A DNA stretch of 60,782 bases from positions 1 through 60,782 of the forward strand of contig JAEWYS010000017.1 of the NCBI GenBank assembly GCA_023458555.1, given 5' to 3'. The position numbers were made by a program, and so were the translations under genes. The notes under the pieces were generated by a model. It saw only the letters and a list, made by a program, of their open reading frames with translations. It was not told the origin of the DNA and made no database searches. This DNA comes from Bacteroidota bacterium. GTDB taxonomy: Bacteria; Bacteroidota; Bacteroidia; Cytophagales; Cytophagaceae. Below, one piece after another: positions 17,226 to 26,184 of this stretch (position 1 is the first letter of the stretch; every line of letters begins with the position of its first letter).

Positions 17226-19451
17226 ATGGCAAAAAATTCCAGAATTATCTACACTATTACAGACGAGGCGCCTGCGCTGGCAACCTTTTCTCTGCTTCCG
17301 ATTATCAAAACGTTTACGGGAGCGGCGGGTGTCGAAGTTGAAACCAGAGATATTTCGCTGGCAGGCCGTATACTGGCTAATTTCCCTGAGCATCTGACAG
17401 CAGATCAGCGTATCGGGGATCACTTGGCTGAATTGGGAGAACTGGCGAAAACGCCGGAAGCTAATATTATCAAGCTGCCTAATATCAGTGCTTCTATTCC
17501 TCAGCTGACCGCTGCAATTAAAGAATTGCAGTCTCAGGGATACAAGGTGCCTGACTATCCGGCTGAGCCGAAAAATGACCAGGAAAAAGAAATCAAGGCT
17601 CGTTATGCAAAAGTACTGGGAAGCGCTGTGAACCCTGTATTGCGTGAAGGCAACTCTGATCGCAGGGTTGCTGAGCCAGTGAAAGAGTATGCCAAGAAAA
17701 ATCCACATTCTATGGGGGCATGGACATCTGATTCCAAAACGCATGTGGCGCACATGTCTGAAGGTGATTTTTACGGAAGTGAAAAGTCTGTTATTGTAGA
17801 TAAGGCTACCGATGTAAAAATTGAGTTTGTGGCAGCAGATGGAAATGTGAAGGTATTGAAAGAAAAAACAGCACTGAAAGATGGAGAGATCATTGATGCG
17901 GCTGTGATGAGCAAAAAAGCGTTGCGTTCGTTTCTTGCAAAAGAAATTGAGGATGCAAAAGCCAGTGGTGTTCTTCTGTCATTGCACCTGAAGGCTACTA
18001 TGATGAAAGTGTCTGACCCGGTTATGTTCGGGCATGCAGTAACCGTATTTTTCAAGGATGTGTTTGAGAAGCACGCCTCCGTATTTGCCGAGATCGGTGT
18101 GGATCCGAGCAACGGACTCGGAGATGTATATGCCAAGATTCTGGCATTGCCGGAAGGCAAGAGAGCCGAGATCGAAGCGGATATTCAGGAAGTATATGCA
18201 AAGAGACCCGCATTGGCCATGGTTAATTCAGACAAAGGTATTACCAATCTGCATGTGCCAAGCGATGTGATTATTGACGCGTCTATGCCTGCGGCGATCC
18301 GTTCGTCCGGTAAAATGTGGGGACCTGATGGCAAGCTTCATGATACAAAAGCTATCATTCCTGACCGCAGCTATGCGGGTATTTATCAGGAGATGATCCG
18401 TTTCAACAAAGAAAACGGGGCATTTGATGTAACAAAGATGGGAACTGTGCCCAATATCGGTCTTATGGCTCAGAAGGCGGAAGAATATGGCTCTCATGAC
18501 AAGACATTCATCATATCCGGTACCGGAAAAGTGAGGGTGGTGGATGCAGCCGGCAATGTATTGCTTGAGCATGCAGTAGAAGAGGGTGATATCTGGAGAA
18601 TGTGCCAGACCAAAGATTTGCCCGTACAGGACTGGGTAAAGCTGGCGGTAACCAGAGCAAGGATAACCAACACTCCTGCTATCTTCTGGCTGGATAAGAA
18701 TCGTGCGCATGATGCCAATCTGATAGAAAAGGTAAACAAGTATCTGAAAAATCATGATACAGCTGGTTTGGAAATCAAAGTGATGTCTCCGGTAGATGCC
18801 ATGAGGTATACCTGTGAACGGGCAAGAGATGGTAAGGATACGATCTCGGTAACCGGCAATGTGCTGCGTGACTACCTGACGGATCTGTTCCCGATTCTGG
18901 AACTTGGTACAAGTGCCAAAATGCTTTCGATTGTACCGCTGCTTGATGGCGGGGGACTGTTTGAAACCGGTGCAGGTGGATCTGCTCCCAAGCATGTTCA
19001 GCAGTTTATGGAAGAAAACTACCTGCGCTGGGATTCTCTGGGAGAGTTTCTTGCATTGGCAGTATCTCTGGAGGATATGGCATTTAAGACAAAGAATCCG
19101 AAGATTCAGGTGCTTGCCGAGACGCTGAATCAGGCCAACGGAAAGTTTTTGGAGGCAGACAAATCACCGGCCCGTAAAGTGGGTGAACTGGATAACCGTG
19201 GCAGCCATTTCTATCTGGCTTTATATTGGGCTCAGGCGCTTGCTGCACAGACAAAAAATCAGGAGCTTAGAGAAAAGTTCTCCGGGCTTGCCAGGGAGCT
19301 GACAGAAAACGAAGGAAAGATTGTAGCGGAGCTTAACGGCGCTCAGGGCAAACCGGTAGATATGGGCGGATACTATCATCCGGATGCTGAAAAAACAGCA
19401 AAGGCCATGCGTCCGAGCGGGATGTTTAACAAGGCCCTTGCTTCTGCATAG
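17226..19451 (+). CDS. icd: NADP-dependent isocitrate dehydrogenase, monomeric type
   Basis: A 741-residue cytoplasmic enzyme that converts isocitrate to 2-oxoglutarate and CO2, reducing NADP. Its length and sequence (starting IIYTITDEAPALATFSLLPI; NPVLREGNSDRRVAEPVK for the substrate; LDNRGSHFYLALYWAQALAA near the end) match the monomeric IDH-II family, which is unrelated in length to the 420-residue dimeric form. It feeds the TCA cycle and NADPH supply. The gene stands alone between its own promoter and a strong terminator. Confidence 0.96.
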   Translation: MAKNSRIIYTITDEAPALATFSLLPIIKTFTGAAGVEVETRDISLAGRILANFPEHLTADQRIGDHLAELGELAKTPEANIIKLPNISASIPQLTAAIKELQSQGYKVPDYPAEPKNDQEKEIKARYAKVLGSAVNPVLREGNSDRRVAEPVKEYAKKNPHSMGAWTSDSKTHVAHMSEGDFYGSEKSVIVDKATDVKIEFVAADGNVKVLKEKTALKDGEIIDAAVMSKKALRSFLAKEIEDAKASGVLLSLHLKATMMKVSDPVMFGHAVTVFFKDVFEKHASVFAEIGVDPSNGLGDVYAKILALPEGKRAEIEADIQEVYAKRPALAMVNSDKGITNLHVPSDVIIDASMPAAIRSSGKMWGPDGKLHDTKAIIPDRSYAGIYQEMIRFNKENGAFDVTKMGTVPNIGLMAQKAEEYGSHDKTFIISGTGKVRVVDAAGNVLLEHAVEEGDIWRMCQTKDLPVQDWVKLAVTRARITNTPAIFWLDKNRAHDANLIEKVNKYLKNHDTAGLEIKVMSPVDAMRYTCERARDGKDTISVTGNVLRDYLTDLFPILELGTSAKMLSIVPLLDGGGLFETGAGGSAPKHVQQFMEENYLRWDSLGEFLALAVSLEDMAFKTKNPKIQVLAETLNQANGKFLEADKSPARKVGELDNRGSHFYLALYWAQALAAQTKNQELREKFSGLARELTENEGKIVAELNGAQGKPVDMGGYYHPDAEKTAKAMRPSGMFNKALASA

Positions 19452-19477
19452 ATCTGAAAAATCATTTCCGATTATAA

Positions 19478-19515
19478 ATAAAGGCGACAATATTCTGCTG
19501 TCGCCTTTATTTTTT
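19478..19515. terminator. Intrinsic terminator after icd, usable from both sides
   Basis: Perfect 12-bp arms ATAAAGGCGACA and TGTCGCCTTTAT with a 9-nt loop, then TTTTTT on the + strand. On the minus strand the stem is followed by TTATTTATAA, so it can also stop the convergent XRE gene. Confidence 0.92.
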
Positions 19516-19582
19516 ACTATCTGCACGGGAGCTGTGTATAGGGTTGCAGATAAGATTATTGATGGACCGGGTGACGGATATG

Positions 19583-20044
19583 TCAGCGCCCGGTTTTCTC
19601 AAGTTCGGCAATACGCTGCTTGAGAAAGGCTATATTTTCATTGAGCGCTTCAATCAGCGCCCGCTGTGTCTGAATCACCTCACGCTGCGTTTCGTACAGC
19701 TGGTCCTGGCTGGGAGAGGAAAAAGGAACAGTTGCCGGAAAGTGGGTTTCCTGTTTGGGAGCAACCGGCGTTGCTGCTGTGCTTTCAATTGTTTCCGAAG
19801 TTATTTTGCGTATGACTTCTCCGTTTTCATAGCTGATATCTTCGACCCGGTTGCTAAACAATTCATCAAGGGAAACTTTCAGAAAGGATGCTATCCGCAT
19901 CACAGTGGCAAGATTGGGTTCGCTGCGTCCTCGTTCATAATCGGACCATTGGCTTCTGCTGACGTTGATTTGCTTAGCCATTTCAACCTGATTGAATCCA
20001 ATGCTCTTTCTATACCAGACTAGGTTTTTAGCAAGTAAATCCAT
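19583..20044 (-). CDS. XRE-family repressor with C-terminal coiled coil
   Basis: A 153-residue protein. The HTH domain is at about 5-62 (LVWYRKSIGFNQVEMAKQINVSRSQWSDYERGRSEPN). After a Pro/Thr-rich linker (about 85-110) a predicted coiled coil runs from about 113 to the end (LYETQREVIQTQ to LKQRIAELEK), likely for dimerisation. It resembles phage-type repressors but lacks a LexA-like peptidase. It is a clear paralogue of the protein at 20429-20878, which shares the DYERGRSEPxLA motif and the same layout. Dyads in its promoter suggest self-regulation. Confidence 0.85.
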   Translation of the reverse strand: MDLLAKNLVWYRKSIGFNQVEMAKQINVSRSQWSDYERGRSEPNLATVMRIASFLKVSLDELFSNRVEDISYENGEVIRKITSETIESTAATPVAPKQETHFPATVPFSSPSQDQLYETQREVIQTQRALIEALNENIAFLKQRIAELEKTGR

Positions 20045-20082
20045 TGTGTTTTATTAGTTGTGTGTAATAATATTGAAAACAA

Positions 20083-20095
20083 GTAAAAATTTTAC
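20083..20095. promoter_or_regulatory. Palindromic operator candidate in the leader of the XRE gene
   Basis: GTAAAA-A-TTTTAC is a perfect dyad 38 bp before the start codon of the 19583 gene. It resembles the dyad before the paralogous XRE gene (GTGTAA-AAA-TTACAC). Confidence 0.45.
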
Positions 20096-20123
20096 CTTCA
20101 GACTGTAGGTGTTTATATAGTGC

Positions 20124-20149
20124 TATACAATAAGGGTAGTTATTGTATA
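20124..20149. promoter_or_regulatory. Inverted repeat overlapping the transcription start of the XRE gene
   Basis: Perfect 9-bp arms TATACAATA and TATTGTATA are separated by 8 bp. Arm centres are about 17 bp apart, consistent with a dimer touching successive grooves. A minus-strand -7 box lies just beside it at 20153-20160, so the repeat covers the expected transcription start. This is the classical place for an autorepressor operator. Confidence 0.6.
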
Positions 20150-20152
20150 ATA

Positions 20153-20160
20153 CAAAGTTA
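20153..20160 (-). promoter_or_regulatory. -7 box (TAnnTTTG) of the XRE gene at 19583-20044
   Basis: Read on the minus strand this is TAACTTTG, an exact match to the Bacteroidota -7 box, about 110 bp before the start codon. Confidence 0.5.
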
Positions 20161-20363
20161 CGGAAAAGTTGTCTGCGCAGGAAGGATGTCAGAGGTATAT
20201 AAGGTAGATGTATTTGTTGTGTAATTGTCTGATTTTTAATAATTTCTTCGTGGCTGGATTCTAATTTATTGTCAATCTAATTCAAAATTCAGGCCCAAAG
20301 ATTGAAATCCGTTTATCAGAATTGTCAAAAGATACTATTTTCTGATCGGATATCGGGAGGGCA

Positions 20364-20384
20364 ATAGTGGAATTATTCCACTAT
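20364..20384. repeat. 21-bp palindrome between the two XRE genes
   Basis: ATAGTGGAAT-T-ATTCCACTAT is a perfect dyad with 10-bp arms, 44 bp past the stop of the 20429 gene and about 320 bp upstream of the 19583 gene. No T-run follows on either strand, so it is more likely a protein-binding site than a terminator. The rest of the 384-bp gap (20045-20428) contains only the regulatory elements listed. Confidence 0.55.
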
Positions 20385-20428
20385 GTCCGGGGAGCTGATT
20401 GAGGCTTTTACTGTTTTCCGTATGTTTT

Positions 20429-20878
20429 TCAGGAGTCTTTTCTTAATTGTGCTTCCAGATCTCTGATCCTGTCTGTCAGAACAGCTATTGTGGTGCTCAG
20501 TGAATTGATGGTTTGTTCCTGGGCTGCTATGATCCGTTCTTTATCTTCGTCTGATTTTGTTTTTTTGTAATAGACATTGCTGCGGTCTGAAGCCAGAGGA
20601 TGCTGTATATCATCAAGCTGATAGCGGATGCCTTTGCCGCTGTTCTTCCGTTTTTCTATATAGGTAATGAGGTCTACGGTTTCGCCCAGCAGCAGATCTG
20701 CCGGAATGTTGAATTTTTCTGCAATTGCCATAAGCTTTGCCAGGCTTGGTTCGCTTCTTCCTCTTTCATAGTCAGATATAGTTGTTCTGTTAACATTTAT
20801 GCTTTCAGATAGTTCTGTCTGGTTTATGTTAAAAGTATCCCGAAGGTAGCTTAGATTTTTTCCAAAAAAAATGCTCAT
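20429..20878 (-). CDS. XRE-family repressor with C-terminal coiled coil (paralogue)
   Basis: A 149-residue protein with an HTH at about 5-62 (LSYLRDTFNINQTELSESINVNRTTISDYERGRSEPS) and a C-terminal heptad-rich helix (DEDKERIIAAQEQTINSLST to LEAQLRKDS). The middle (about 75-105) is charged. It shares layout and the DYERGRSEPxLA motif with the 19583 protein. The gene is divergent from the small unknown gene at 21005, and a dyad lies in the shared promoter region, so it may regulate both itself and that gene. Confidence 0.85.
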   Translation of the reverse strand: MSIFFGKNLSYLRDTFNINQTELSESINVNRTTISDYERGRSEPSLAKLMAIAEKFNIPADLLLGETVDLITYIEKRKNSGKGIRYQLDDIQHPLASDRSNVYYKKTKSDEDKERIIAAQEQTINSLSTTIAVLTDRIRDLEAQLRKDS

Positions 20879-20912
20879 ATGCAGGTTTATTTTGTGATAA
20901 AATATTGCAATT

Positions 20913-20927
20913 GTGTAAAAATTACAC
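20913..20927. promoter_or_regulatory. Palindromic operator candidate in the divergent XRE promoter
   Basis: GTGTAA-AAA-TTACAC is a perfect 15-bp dyad, 35 bp before the XRE start and about 80 bp before the divergent gene. It resembles the 20083 dyad in sequence. Confidence 0.5.
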
Positions 20928-21004
20928 TTATTTTGTGGTGTTGATCATTAAGCAGTTAAAGTTACAGCAATCAGCTCTTTCCGACAAACACAAATGCAAA
21001 ACTT

Positions 21005-21394
21005 ATGAAAAGAAAACTTGAACTATCAATTAATACAAAAATGAAAATCAAACTTCCCTCCAATCTCAGGCTGGTAAAGTTGCCGCCGCGATCAGAAATT
21101 ATTCTGTTTATGATCCGAGAAGAACTCAAAAACCGCAAGCTTACTACAGGGCTTGACAATATGGGCTTTGACTCTTCTCATTGCTCACTCGATATGGGGA
21201 TTCTTATTCTTGCATTTATGGGTTTCGACTCCAGGCCGGACGAGCTTTTCCGATGGTACTACGATACCCTTGATATCTATGCCGAGCAGGCCGACTCCCA
21301 TAAAAATGACCGGTTAAATCAATTGGCATTCGATTTTTACATTGAAATCGAGATGAAAAAAAGAGCCGGATTTGCCCGTAGCGGGGTAGCATAG
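21005..21394 (+). CDS. Uncharacterised small helical protein, paralogue of the 3.1-kb gene
   Basis: A 129-residue protein, possibly starting at the second Met (21041). It is basic at the N terminus, then has a charged helical segment (EIILFMIREELKNRKLTTGL), a hydrophobic one (DMGILILAFMGFDSRPDELF) and a long helix to about residue 120. It aligns with the 3089-3394 protein across these two blocks. I recognise no family. It is divergent from an XRE repressor gene 126 bp away. Two members of one small family, each within 2 kb of XRE genes, hints at a shared role. Confidence 0.7.
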   Translation: MKRKLELSINTKMKIKLPSNLRLVKLPPRSEIILFMIREELKNRKLTTGLDNMGFDSSHCSLDMGILILAFMGFDSRPDELFRWYYDTLDIYAEQADSHKNDRLNQLAFDFYIEIEMKKRAGFARSGVA

Positions 21395-21558
21395 TTGGCA
21401 ATTATCGTTCCTGAGTATATGTTTCTCGCATTCCATCCGGTTTTTCAATTCAATAAATACCCGGAATGCCTCTGCGCCTATCGTTATTTTGTCGTCTGTC
21501 GTTAAAGTACTTTTTAAAAGCATCTTTTTCAGGCTCAGAGTTCGTTATTATTTATTTT

Positions 21559-22692
21559 CTATAGTAGTCTCAGGTAGCGGTTTACTTTTTCAATTTCCTC
21601 TTCGGTATTATAAAATCCGATCGATATCCGGACAGCATCCGTAATAGGTACAGGCCTTACAATCACTGCATTTTCCAAAAGGCGGGCTGATACTTCTGCA
21701 GATGACATGCCCTCTACAAGAAAACTGATCAGGTTGTCTGGCTGGTGATGATTGATGATGGTCAGTCTCGGATTGTCTGTAAAAAGATTCCAGGCATAGC
21801 TGCTTAAATTTTTATTTCGCTTCTCTTTTTCTTCCAGACCTGCCGAATGTATCCAGCGAAGGGCTTCGTGCATACCAGCCAATGCAGCTGGTTGTATAGT
21901 GCAGGATTCGAAGGCCTGCCCATCAGTTTCCAGCTCCATATGGTTATACAGATCAATCTCCTTTATAGCAGTATAGCTGGTAAAGATAGGTTGAATGTAC
22001 TGTCTGGCTCTGCTGCTGACAAATAAAAAGCCCGTGCCTTCCGGACCGCAGATCCATTTCTGACCGGGAGCAGCATAAAAATCACACTGAAGTTTCCGCA
22101 TATCCAGGGCTATGGCTCCAAAGGACTGAGCTCCGTCAAGCAGTACGGGTATATTGTGCAGATGTGCGATATCGATCAGCTCCTCTGCAGGAAGACGGTC
22201 ACCTGTGCAGTACACTGTATGGGAGATGCTTAACAGTCTGGTACGGGGAGAGATCAATGACTGTAGTTGACCCGCAATGGAATCATATTCCCCGAGTACA
22301 TCAAGAAAATGAATTTTTACTCCCCTGGATTTCAGATTGAAAAGAGGTCCGTAGCCGGTTGGGTGCTCGGCATTGGTGGTAATAACTTCGTCTCCATAGC
22401 GCCAGTCCATGCCATTGATAACTATATTGAGACCCTCGGTTGTGCTGCTGGTCAGACTGATTTCCTCAGGAGCACTATTGATCATTAAAGCCAGCAACTC
22501 CTTGATTTCTTTCTTAAGGGAGATGATCTGTTCGAAATGGCGCAGATCTGCCCGCCCGGTTTGCAGCTGTTCATCCAGCGCTGCTTTCATACGGTTTGTA
22601 ACAGATACTGGCAGAGGGCCACAGGTGCCGGTATTAAAATAAAGCTGGTGCTGCAAAGCGGGAAGCTCCTGTCGTATATGATCTATGTTCAT
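21559..22692 (-). CDS. Class V aminotransferase (cysteine desulfurase-like fold)
   Basis: A 377-residue fold-type I PLP enzyme starting MNIDHIRQELPALQHQLYFN. The PLP lysine is in AAPGQKWICGPEGTGFL, the PLP-ring Asp in PVLLDGAQSFGA, and phosphate contacts in LTSSTTEGLNIV and TTNAEHPTG. This group includes cysteine desulfurases, isopenicillin N epimerase-like and kynureninase-like enzymes. It lacks the mobile catalytic-Cys loop typical of true NifS/IscS, so the reaction is unclear. I rejected a start 45 codons upstream because that segment overlaps the end of the preceding gene. It follows the DUF4249 gene by 22 bp, probably in one transcript. Confidence 0.83.
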   Translation of the reverse strand: MNIDHIRQELPALQHQLYFNTGTCGPLPVSVTNRMKAALDEQLQTGRADLRHFEQIISLKKEIKELLALMINSAPEEISLTSSTTEGLNIVINGMDWRYGDEVITTNAEHPTGYGPLFNLKSRGVKIHFLDVLGEYDSIAGQLQSLISPRTRLLSISHTVYCTGDRLPAEELIDIAHLHNIPVLLDGAQSFGAIALDMRKLQCDFYAAPGQKWICGPEGTGFLFVSSRARQYIQPIFTSYTAIKEIDLYNHMELETDGQAFESCTIQPAALAGMHEALRWIHSAGLEEKEKRNKNLSSYAWNLFTDNPRLTIINHHQPDNLISFLVEGMSSAEVSARLLENAVIVRPVPITDAVRISIGFYNTEEEIEKVNRYLRLL

Positions 22693-22714
22693 GTCTGTAT
22701 GTAATCTCCGGAAG

Positions 22715-23668
22715 TTAATCAGATTCCGGAAGAATGATATAATAGCCCGGATTATAACCTCCCCATATGCCCAGCCCGCCTTTGATATTACTGCTGATAT
22801 GAGTCGGGTTGCTAAACGGGTTGCCACCGCTGTTCCGGTTAAACTCGGCTGTGCTCCAGAATCTGAAATGATCCTTGTCTATGCTGCACCAGCGCAATAC
22901 AATGGTATCGCTGGCGGCAAAATACGAATAAACAGAGAAATCAATATCATTATCGTAGCGGTTATGCCCTTTTTCAAGCGGAATATCAACTGTTTTTCCG
23001 CTGGTGTTGAAGTATGTTTTTTCGTCCAGCACAGATGTGAAATAGGGCGGAAAAAAAGGCCGGCTGTTGACCGAAGTGAAATACCGTACATAGTTTTCTT
23101 CCGATGCCGGATCTGTATACCGCACCATAAGGGTTCTTAATGTATCGGTAGCAGGATGCGGGATAGTCCAGGCAGAATCAAGAACAATCCGGTCTGGTAT
23201 AGTGGTGACAGCAGAAAGATGCTGTCCGTCTGCCTCCACAGACAAGGTGTACCGTCCTCCGGGCTGTCCGGTAAGCTCACTGGTGGTATAGATGACAGCC
23301 TTGAGTCCGCCAGGGTTTGATACAGATGCCAGAGGGAGGCCAATCATTCTGGAAATGGAATCGAGCAGACTGGCCGGGAGATTGTTGCTTGCAAGCTCTG
23401 TAAGTGTCACTGTCCGCTGGCCGTCAGAAACCGTTACGGTGGCTCCCTGTACGAATATATGGCTGAGGGAAGTAATGTCTGTCTCCGAGAAGAAAGTCTG
23501 ACTACGGGTCAGAATTACATAAGGAGGGAGATCGGGCTCAATATGTCCCTCGACTACTATAAGATCATTGCCTTCGTTTGGCTTTATGGTGATTTCTTTT
23601 TCACAGGCCGCAAAAATCAGAGCAGAAATCAGGAATGCTATGGCGGGCAGTCTGTCGGGCATATGCAT
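22715..23668 (-). CDS. DUF4249 lipoprotein
   Basis: A 317-residue protein with a lipoprotein signal (ISALIFAAC), then the DUF4249 pattern: CEKEITIKPNEGNDLIVVEGHIEPDLPPYVILTRS near the N terminus and IWGGYNPGYY near the C terminus. DUF4249 proteins in Bacteroidota are commonly encoded directly after a TonB-dependent receptor and are thought to be its surface-exposed partner, much as SusD is for SusC. Here its start codon overlaps the receptor stop codon by one base (TAATG), so translation is probably coupled. Confidence 0.9.
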   Translation of the reverse strand: MHMPDRLPAIAFLISALIFAACEKEITIKPNEGNDLIVVEGHIEPDLPPYVILTRSQTFFSETDITSLSHIFVQGATVTVSDGQRTVTLTELASNNLPASLLDSISRMIGLPLASVSNPGGLKAVIYTTSELTGQPGGRYTLSVEADGQHLSAVTTIPDRIVLDSAWTIPHPATDTLRTLMVRYTDPASEENYVRYFTSVNSRPFFPPYFTSVLDEKTYFNTSGKTVDIPLEKGHNRYDNDIDFSVYSYFAASDTIVLRWCSIDKDHFRFWSTAEFNRNSGGNPFSNPTHISSNIKGGLGIWGGYNPGYYIILPESD

Positions 23669-26019
23669 TAGAATGAAAAGTTCCAGGTTAGTGATGGCAA
23701 TATCGGGAAAAGATAAAGCTTCTTTGCAGAGAGATTTATATTCAGATTTTCGGGGCTGATATAGGCATCAATAAAATACATATACGGATTTTTTCGATTA
23801 TATACATTATAAACTGCCAGTGTCCAGCTTGATCTGAATTTTCTGGTTTCTTTGCCATGATAGGTGACCGAAAGATCCAGCCGGTTGTATGGCTGCATCC
23901 GGTAGCTGTTGCGGTCTCCATATTGGAAATAGAGGTTGCCTTCAATAAAATAGCGCCTTTCGGGAAGGGTAACAGCCTGACCGGAAGCAAATACAAACGT
24001 TGCTCCGAATGTCCAGCGTGCACCATAATCATACGTAGCTACAATATTCAGGTCATGAATGCGGTCGTATCTGGCCGGGAATATTCTTCCTTCATTGATA
24101 TCCGGAAATTTGCGTAATGTTCTGGAAAGAGTATAGCCGATCCAGCCCTGCAGATTGCCGTACTTTTTTTTGAAAAACAGCTCTATCCCATATGCCCAGC
24201 CAGTGCCTTTGACAAGATCATATTCGGGCTGGCCGGTAACGGAGGGGACATAGTCCTGGCGGTACTCAAGCTGATTTTTCATTTCCTTGTAGTAGGTTTC
24301 TGCCGAGAACTCGTACTGGTTGCTGCGGATATCTCTGAAATATCCCAGTGAATATTGCCAGCCTCGTTGCGGTGCAGTCAGAATGGTGCTGGGCAGCCAT
24401 ATATCGAAAGGCATCATATTGCCGGTGAGCGATATCATGTGTATATACTGATTGGTAACGGTATAGGAGGTTTTGACAGAAGATTTTGGATTGATCAGGT
24501 ATCTCAGAGCAATTCTGGGTTCAGGTCCATGCCAGGTTTTCACACTTTCGCCACGTTTGAAAAGCAGGGTATTATTCTCATTGTCATTTGGAGGCAGATA
24601 GGTATATGGTCCTGTCTGATTAAAGAGATTGTACCGTAATCCAATATTCAGGCGGAGCTTTTCATTGAGATTGACCTCGTCTTCGGCATAAAGGGCGAGA
24701 TCGTGCGCATATATGTGATTGTTGGCAACGCCATTGTCAAACTGGGTTGAATCAGCAGTAGTACTGGTTTTTCTCGGGGTAAATGTATGCCATGTGTATT
24801 GGAAGCCAAACCGGATTTTGTGCTTTACCGAGGGGAGGTATTCATAATCGGCTCTGAACGTATAGTCCGTAATGGCTGAGTTGATAGAGGTCTGATACTG
24901 GTCAAACCGCGCATTGGCCAGAAAATCAAATTTGTTGTAAATAAGTGAAAGATCCTGAATTAGCTTTTCATTGTATACATGGTGCCAGGTGAATGTAGTG
25001 GTTGCATTTCCCCAATGCGTGAGAATATTGATCCGGTCATCAAAAAAAGTCATATTGAGCTGGTCTCTCCCATAATAACCACTCAGACAAAACCGGTCTT
25101 TTTTACCGGCTTTCCAGCTTAGTTTTCCATTGAGGTCATAGAAATAATAGGGTACACCCCCGAAGCCTCTGTTCCTGGCTATTGGTTTGGATATAATATC
25201 CAGATAGCTCCTCCTGCCTGAGACTATAAAGGAAGCTTTGTCTTTGACAATGGGACCGGAAAGAGCCAGCCTGCTTGATATTAATCCTATACCGCCTTCG
25301 GCTTTGAATTTTTTATAATTTCCTTCTTTCATGGAGAATCCAATCACAGAAGATATTCTTCCACCGTACCGGGCCGGAATATTTCCTTTATACAGTGTGA
25401 CATCGGATATCGCATCGTTGTTAAACACAGAAAAAAAGCCAAACAGATGTCCCGTATTGTATACGGGAGCATTGTCCAGAAGAACCAGATTCTGGTCAGG
25501 TCCTCCGCCTCTGACATAGATACCGGTATTGCCTTCTCCTGCTGCCTGTACTCCCGGCAGGAGCTGCAGGGTTTTCATAAGATCGGTTTCTCCGAATATG
25601 GCAGGCAGTTTGCCGGCGGTTTCAGCGTTTATGCTGATTTTGCCCATGTCAGTGGTTTCAATATTTTCGTACTGCCTGGCGGTACTTTTTAGCACGACTT
25701 CATCCAGTTTCTGAGTTTCTGGCCTGAGGCGTACATTGAGTTGTACATTTTGATCAACAGTGACCAGAAGTGTATCGCTGGTATAGCTGAAATAGTTTAT
25801 GATAAGGGTGTAGGTGCCGGCTTTGAGTGAAATGATATACTGCCCTTTTTCATCGGAATAGGCTCCAAGTGACTGGTCTTCATGTACATACACGGTGGCT
25901 GCTATGAGCGGTTCCCCGGAACTGTCGTCAGTAAGCAGTCCGGAAATGGTATACTGCTCCTGGCAAAATGCCCGTCCCATACAAAAAAGGAGTATGATAA
26001 CCGTAAAAACCTTTTGCAT
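23668..26019 (-). CDS. TonB-dependent outer-membrane receptor
   Basis: A 783-residue receptor. It has a signal peptide at 1-19 (ends AFCQ) and a carboxypeptidase-regulatory-like Ig domain at about 22-100 (YTISGLLTDDSSGEPLIAAT). A plug follows at about 115-225 (LLPGVQAAGEGNTGIYVRGGGPDQNLVLLD), then a beta-barrel to the final aromatic FSF. It would import a nutrient across the outer membrane using TonB energy. The DUF4249 partner is known from many such pairs but its substrate is generally not known. A terminator-like hairpin lies directly before its start codon. Confidence 0.93.
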   Translation of the reverse strand: MQKVFTVIILLFCMGRAFCQEQYTISGLLTDDSSGEPLIAATVYVHEDQSLGAYSDEKGQYIISLKAGTYTLIINYFSYTSDTLLVTVDQNVQLNVRLRPETQKLDEVVLKSTARQYENIETTDMGKISINAETAGKLPAIFGETDLMKTLQLLPGVQAAGEGNTGIYVRGGGPDQNLVLLDNAPVYNTGHLFGFFSVFNNDAISDVTLYKGNIPARYGGRISSVIGFSMKEGNYKKFKAEGGIGLISSRLALSGPIVKDKASFIVSGRRSYLDIISKPIARNRGFGGVPYYFYDLNGKLSWKAGKKDRFCLSGYYGRDQLNMTFFDDRINILTHWGNATTTFTWHHVYNEKLIQDLSLIYNKFDFLANARFDQYQTSINSAITDYTFRADYEYLPSVKHKIRFGFQYTWHTFTPRKTSTTADSTQFDNGVANNHIYAHDLALYAEDEVNLNEKLRLNIGLRYNLFNQTGPYTYLPPNDNENNTLLFKRGESVKTWHGPEPRIALRYLINPKSSVKTSYTVTNQYIHMISLTGNMMPFDIWLPSTILTAPQRGWQYSLGYFRDIRSNQYEFSAETYYKEMKNQLEYRQDYVPSVTGQPEYDLVKGTGWAYGIELFFKKKYGNLQGWIGYTLSRTLRKFPDINEGRIFPARYDRIHDLNIVATYDYGARWTFGATFVFASGQAVTLPERRYFIEGNLYFQYGDRNSYRMQPYNRLDLSVTYHGKETRKFRSSWTLAVYNVYNRKNPYMYFIDAYISPENLNINLSAKKLYLFPILPSLTWNFSF

Positions 26020-26041
26020 AAAAAATCCTCCGCGGGGAGGA
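26020..26041 (-). promoter_or_regulatory. Terminator-like hairpin abutting the TonB receptor start codon
   Basis: In the mRNA, UCCUCC pairs with GGAGGA around a 4-nt loop, followed by six U and then directly AUG (26019). The GGAGGA arm is also the only Shine-Dalgarno-like sequence. The structure could stop transcription just before the gene or hide the ribosome site. Confidence 0.55.
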
Positions 26042-26184
26042 ATATGAGTTTCTTTTACTACTGTTTGACCAAGTCAGACTTTTACAAATACAAGGTATCT
26101 GAAGTATGTTTTTGGTATGTGGAAAACTCCAATAGATCAAGAAAGTTTAATGTGCTGCCACCTAAAAAAGTATTGCCGGCGGTT

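Noticed and set aside
18228..18995. 255-codon open frame antisense to isocitrate dehydrogenase
   Set aside because: The sense frame is a full-length match to monomeric IDH.
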